NCBI GenBank assembly: GCA_029062865.1
Contig: JAIDPG010000054.1
Coordinates: forward strand, 1 to 7,750
Length of the DNA stretch: 7,750 nucleotides
Reading direction: 5' to 3'
DNA from: Oscillospiraceae bacterium
GTDB lineage: Bacteria > Bacillota > Clostridia > Oscillospirales > Ruminococcaceae
Shown: positions 6,883-7,750 of the stretch, piece after piece
Numbering within the stretch: position 1 is the stretch's first letter
How the letters are laid out: each line of letters begins with the position of its first letter
Translations under genes and position numbers: made by a program
Notes under the pieces: generated by a model
What the model was told of the DNA's origin: nothing
The model's input: the letters and a program-made list of their open reading frames with translations, nothing else
Database searches by the model: none

Positions 6883-7587
6883 CTAAATCCCGCCAAATCT
6901 GCGGGAGCGCCCCGCGTATTCTTCTATCGCGTTTTCAAGGTCTTTTTTCTTAAAGTCCGGCCAAAGCACGTCCAGAAACACAAACTCCGCATACGCGGAC
7001 TGCCACGTCAGAAAGTTTGACAGCCGCTGCTCCCCGCTTGGTCTTATTACCAGATCCAGCGGCGGCATTTCGTTTGTGTAAAGCATTTCTTCAAAGAGCT
7101 CCTCGGTGATCTCCTCCGCCGAAAGCTCGCCCGAAACGCACTTCTTCGCCAGTATTCTCGAGGCATTGCAGATCTCCGCCCTGCCGCCGTAATTCAGCGC
7201 CACGCCAGCGATAAACTCCGTGTTGCCTCTCGATGTCTCCATTATATCAAGAAGATCGGCTCGTATATCCTTGTCAAACGGCGTAAGGTCGCCAAGGAAG
7301 ATAAAGCGGACGTTTTCTTTCGCGTACTCGCGGATATCCTTGATATATCGCCGCAAAAGCTCCATTATTCCGTTGACTTCCTCTTCGGGGCGCTTCCAGT
7401 TCTCGGTCGAGAACGCGTAGAACGTCGCCGCCTCAACGCCGAGCTCGCGGCACCAGTTTATTGTTTTCTTGAATACCGCCGCGCCTTCTCGATGCCCGAA
7501 ATTCCGCGGCATTGCGCGTTTTTTCGCCCAACGCCCGTTTCCGTCCATAATAAAACCGATGTGCCGCGGCATTTTTGTTTCTTCCAT
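6883..7587 (-). CDS. uppS: undecaprenyl diphosphate synthase (cis-prenyltransferase, isoprenyl transferase)
   Basis: UppS condenses farnesyl diphosphate with eight isopentenyl units to the C55 carrier lipid used for peptidoglycan and wall polymers. The 234-residue length is normal. MDGNGRWAKK at 14-23 holds catalytic D15. NFGHREGA follows at 29-36, FYAFSTENWKRP at 56-67, LNYGGRAEI at 131-139 and IRPSGEQRLSNF at 181-192 (R182, E186, R188, S190), then WQSAYAEF at 195-202 and a normal RRFGGI end. The usual IRT reads IRP here. The first ATG overlaps the frr stop by one base (TGATG), suggesting translational coupling. A second ATG at codon 6 (7572) is a real alternative, with GGAAG 8 bases before it. 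The last 20 or so codons are the source of the tandem repeat downstream. Confidence 0.97.
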   Translation of the reverse strand: MEETKMPRHIGFIMDGNGRWAKKRAMPRNFGHREGAAVFKKTINWCRELGVEAATFYAFSTENWKRPEEEVNGIMELLRRYIKDIREYAKENVRFIFLGDLTPFDKDIRADLLDIMETSRGNTEFIAGVALNYGGRAEICNASRILAKKCVSGELSAEEITEELFEEMLYTNEMPPLDLVIRPSGEQRLSNFLTWQSAYAEFVFLDVLWPDFKKKDLENAIEEYAGRSRRFGGI

Positions 7588-7750
7588 CAGATCGCCATTA
7601 TTTCCTTGACTTTTTCCTCGCCGATCTTGTCAATTTTCTCTATAAACTTATCGGTGAGCTTCTGGATATCCTTCTCGCCTTCCTTAACGTCGTCCTCGGT
7701 GATCTCGTTTGCCTTCTTCTTCGCCTTGATCATGTCTCTTATTCACATCT
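7587..7750 (-). CDS. frr: ribosome recycling factor, C-terminal part (5' end outside window; frame broken near edge)
   Basis: RRF, with EF-G, splits post-termination ribosomes in the cytoplasm. The last 51 codons (7739-7742 back to the stop at 7587) give IRDM, then ITEDDVKEGEKDIQKLTDKF and an end in KVKEIMAI. This matches the typical RRF C-terminal helix (I-x-E-D-D/E..., Q-K-L-T-D, K-E-I-M). The charged helical sequence and the place before uppS are as in other Firmicutes. The stop TGA shares its A with the uppS ATG. Upstream, the same frame meets a TGA at 7743-7745, exactly where the conserved RNIRRD motif should be; only IRD is seen, with one Arg missing. Because this is 6 bases from the window edge, an indel or sequence error is more likely than a real end of the gene. 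Confidence 0.85.

Larger units (their letters stand above)
6744..6953 (-). repeat. three-copy tandem repeat (period 75-76 bases) of the uppS 3' end
   Basis: Three copies of a unit of about 57 bases lie head to tail: C (about 6896-6953, the real end of uppS), B (6821-6877) and A (6745-6801). The motif AAGGTC recurs at 6937, 6862 and 6786, giving periods of 75 and 76 bases. B matches C with two substitutions and one missing base in the A-run of the coding strand. A matches C at 46 of 55 positions without gaps. About 18 bases between units are unlike each other. The array fills most of the uppS-cdsA gap. Slipped-strand or unequal tandem duplication of the gene tail is the likely origin. Confidence 0.9.

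Overview
The window is an ordinary core-genome segment of a low-GC-lineage Gram-positive (Firmicutes/Bacillota), most likely of the class Clostridia. It carries a PolC-type replicative polymerase, and the gene order frr-uppS-cdsA-dxr-rseP-ispG-polC is the Clostridia version of the Bacillus frr-uppS-cdsA-dxr-rasP-proS-polC cluster. Base composition looks close to half GC, which suits many gut Clostridia, but genus cannot be read from this. All seven genes lie on the minus strand and are read from the right edge to the left edge.

In transcription order: the 3' end of frr (ribosome recycling factor) enters at the right edge and overlaps uppS (undecaprenyl diphosphate synthase) by one base. A gap of about 175 bases then holds two decayed tandem copies of the uppS 3' end, followed by cdsA (CDP-diglyceride synthase). 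A second gap of about 183 bases holds two strong hairpins. Next come dxr (DXP reductoisomerase), rseP (site-2 membrane protease) and ispG (HMBPP synthase), packed with gaps of 12 and 0 bases. After 70 bases with a GC-rich palindrome, polC starts and runs off the left edge after 783 codons.

Together the genes tie isoprenoid supply (dxr and ispG of the MEP pathway) to the undecaprenyl carrier lipid of cell-wall synthesis (uppS), phospholipid precursor synthesis (cdsA), regulated intramembrane proteolysis (rseP), ribosome recycling (frr) and chromosome replication (polC). I see no phage, transposase, CRISPR, tRNA, riboswitch or defence genes and no previously undescribed system. The points worth a second look are the tandem repeat of the uppS tail, the family-like palindromes in two intergenic gaps, and an apparent frr frame break in the last few bases at the right edge.
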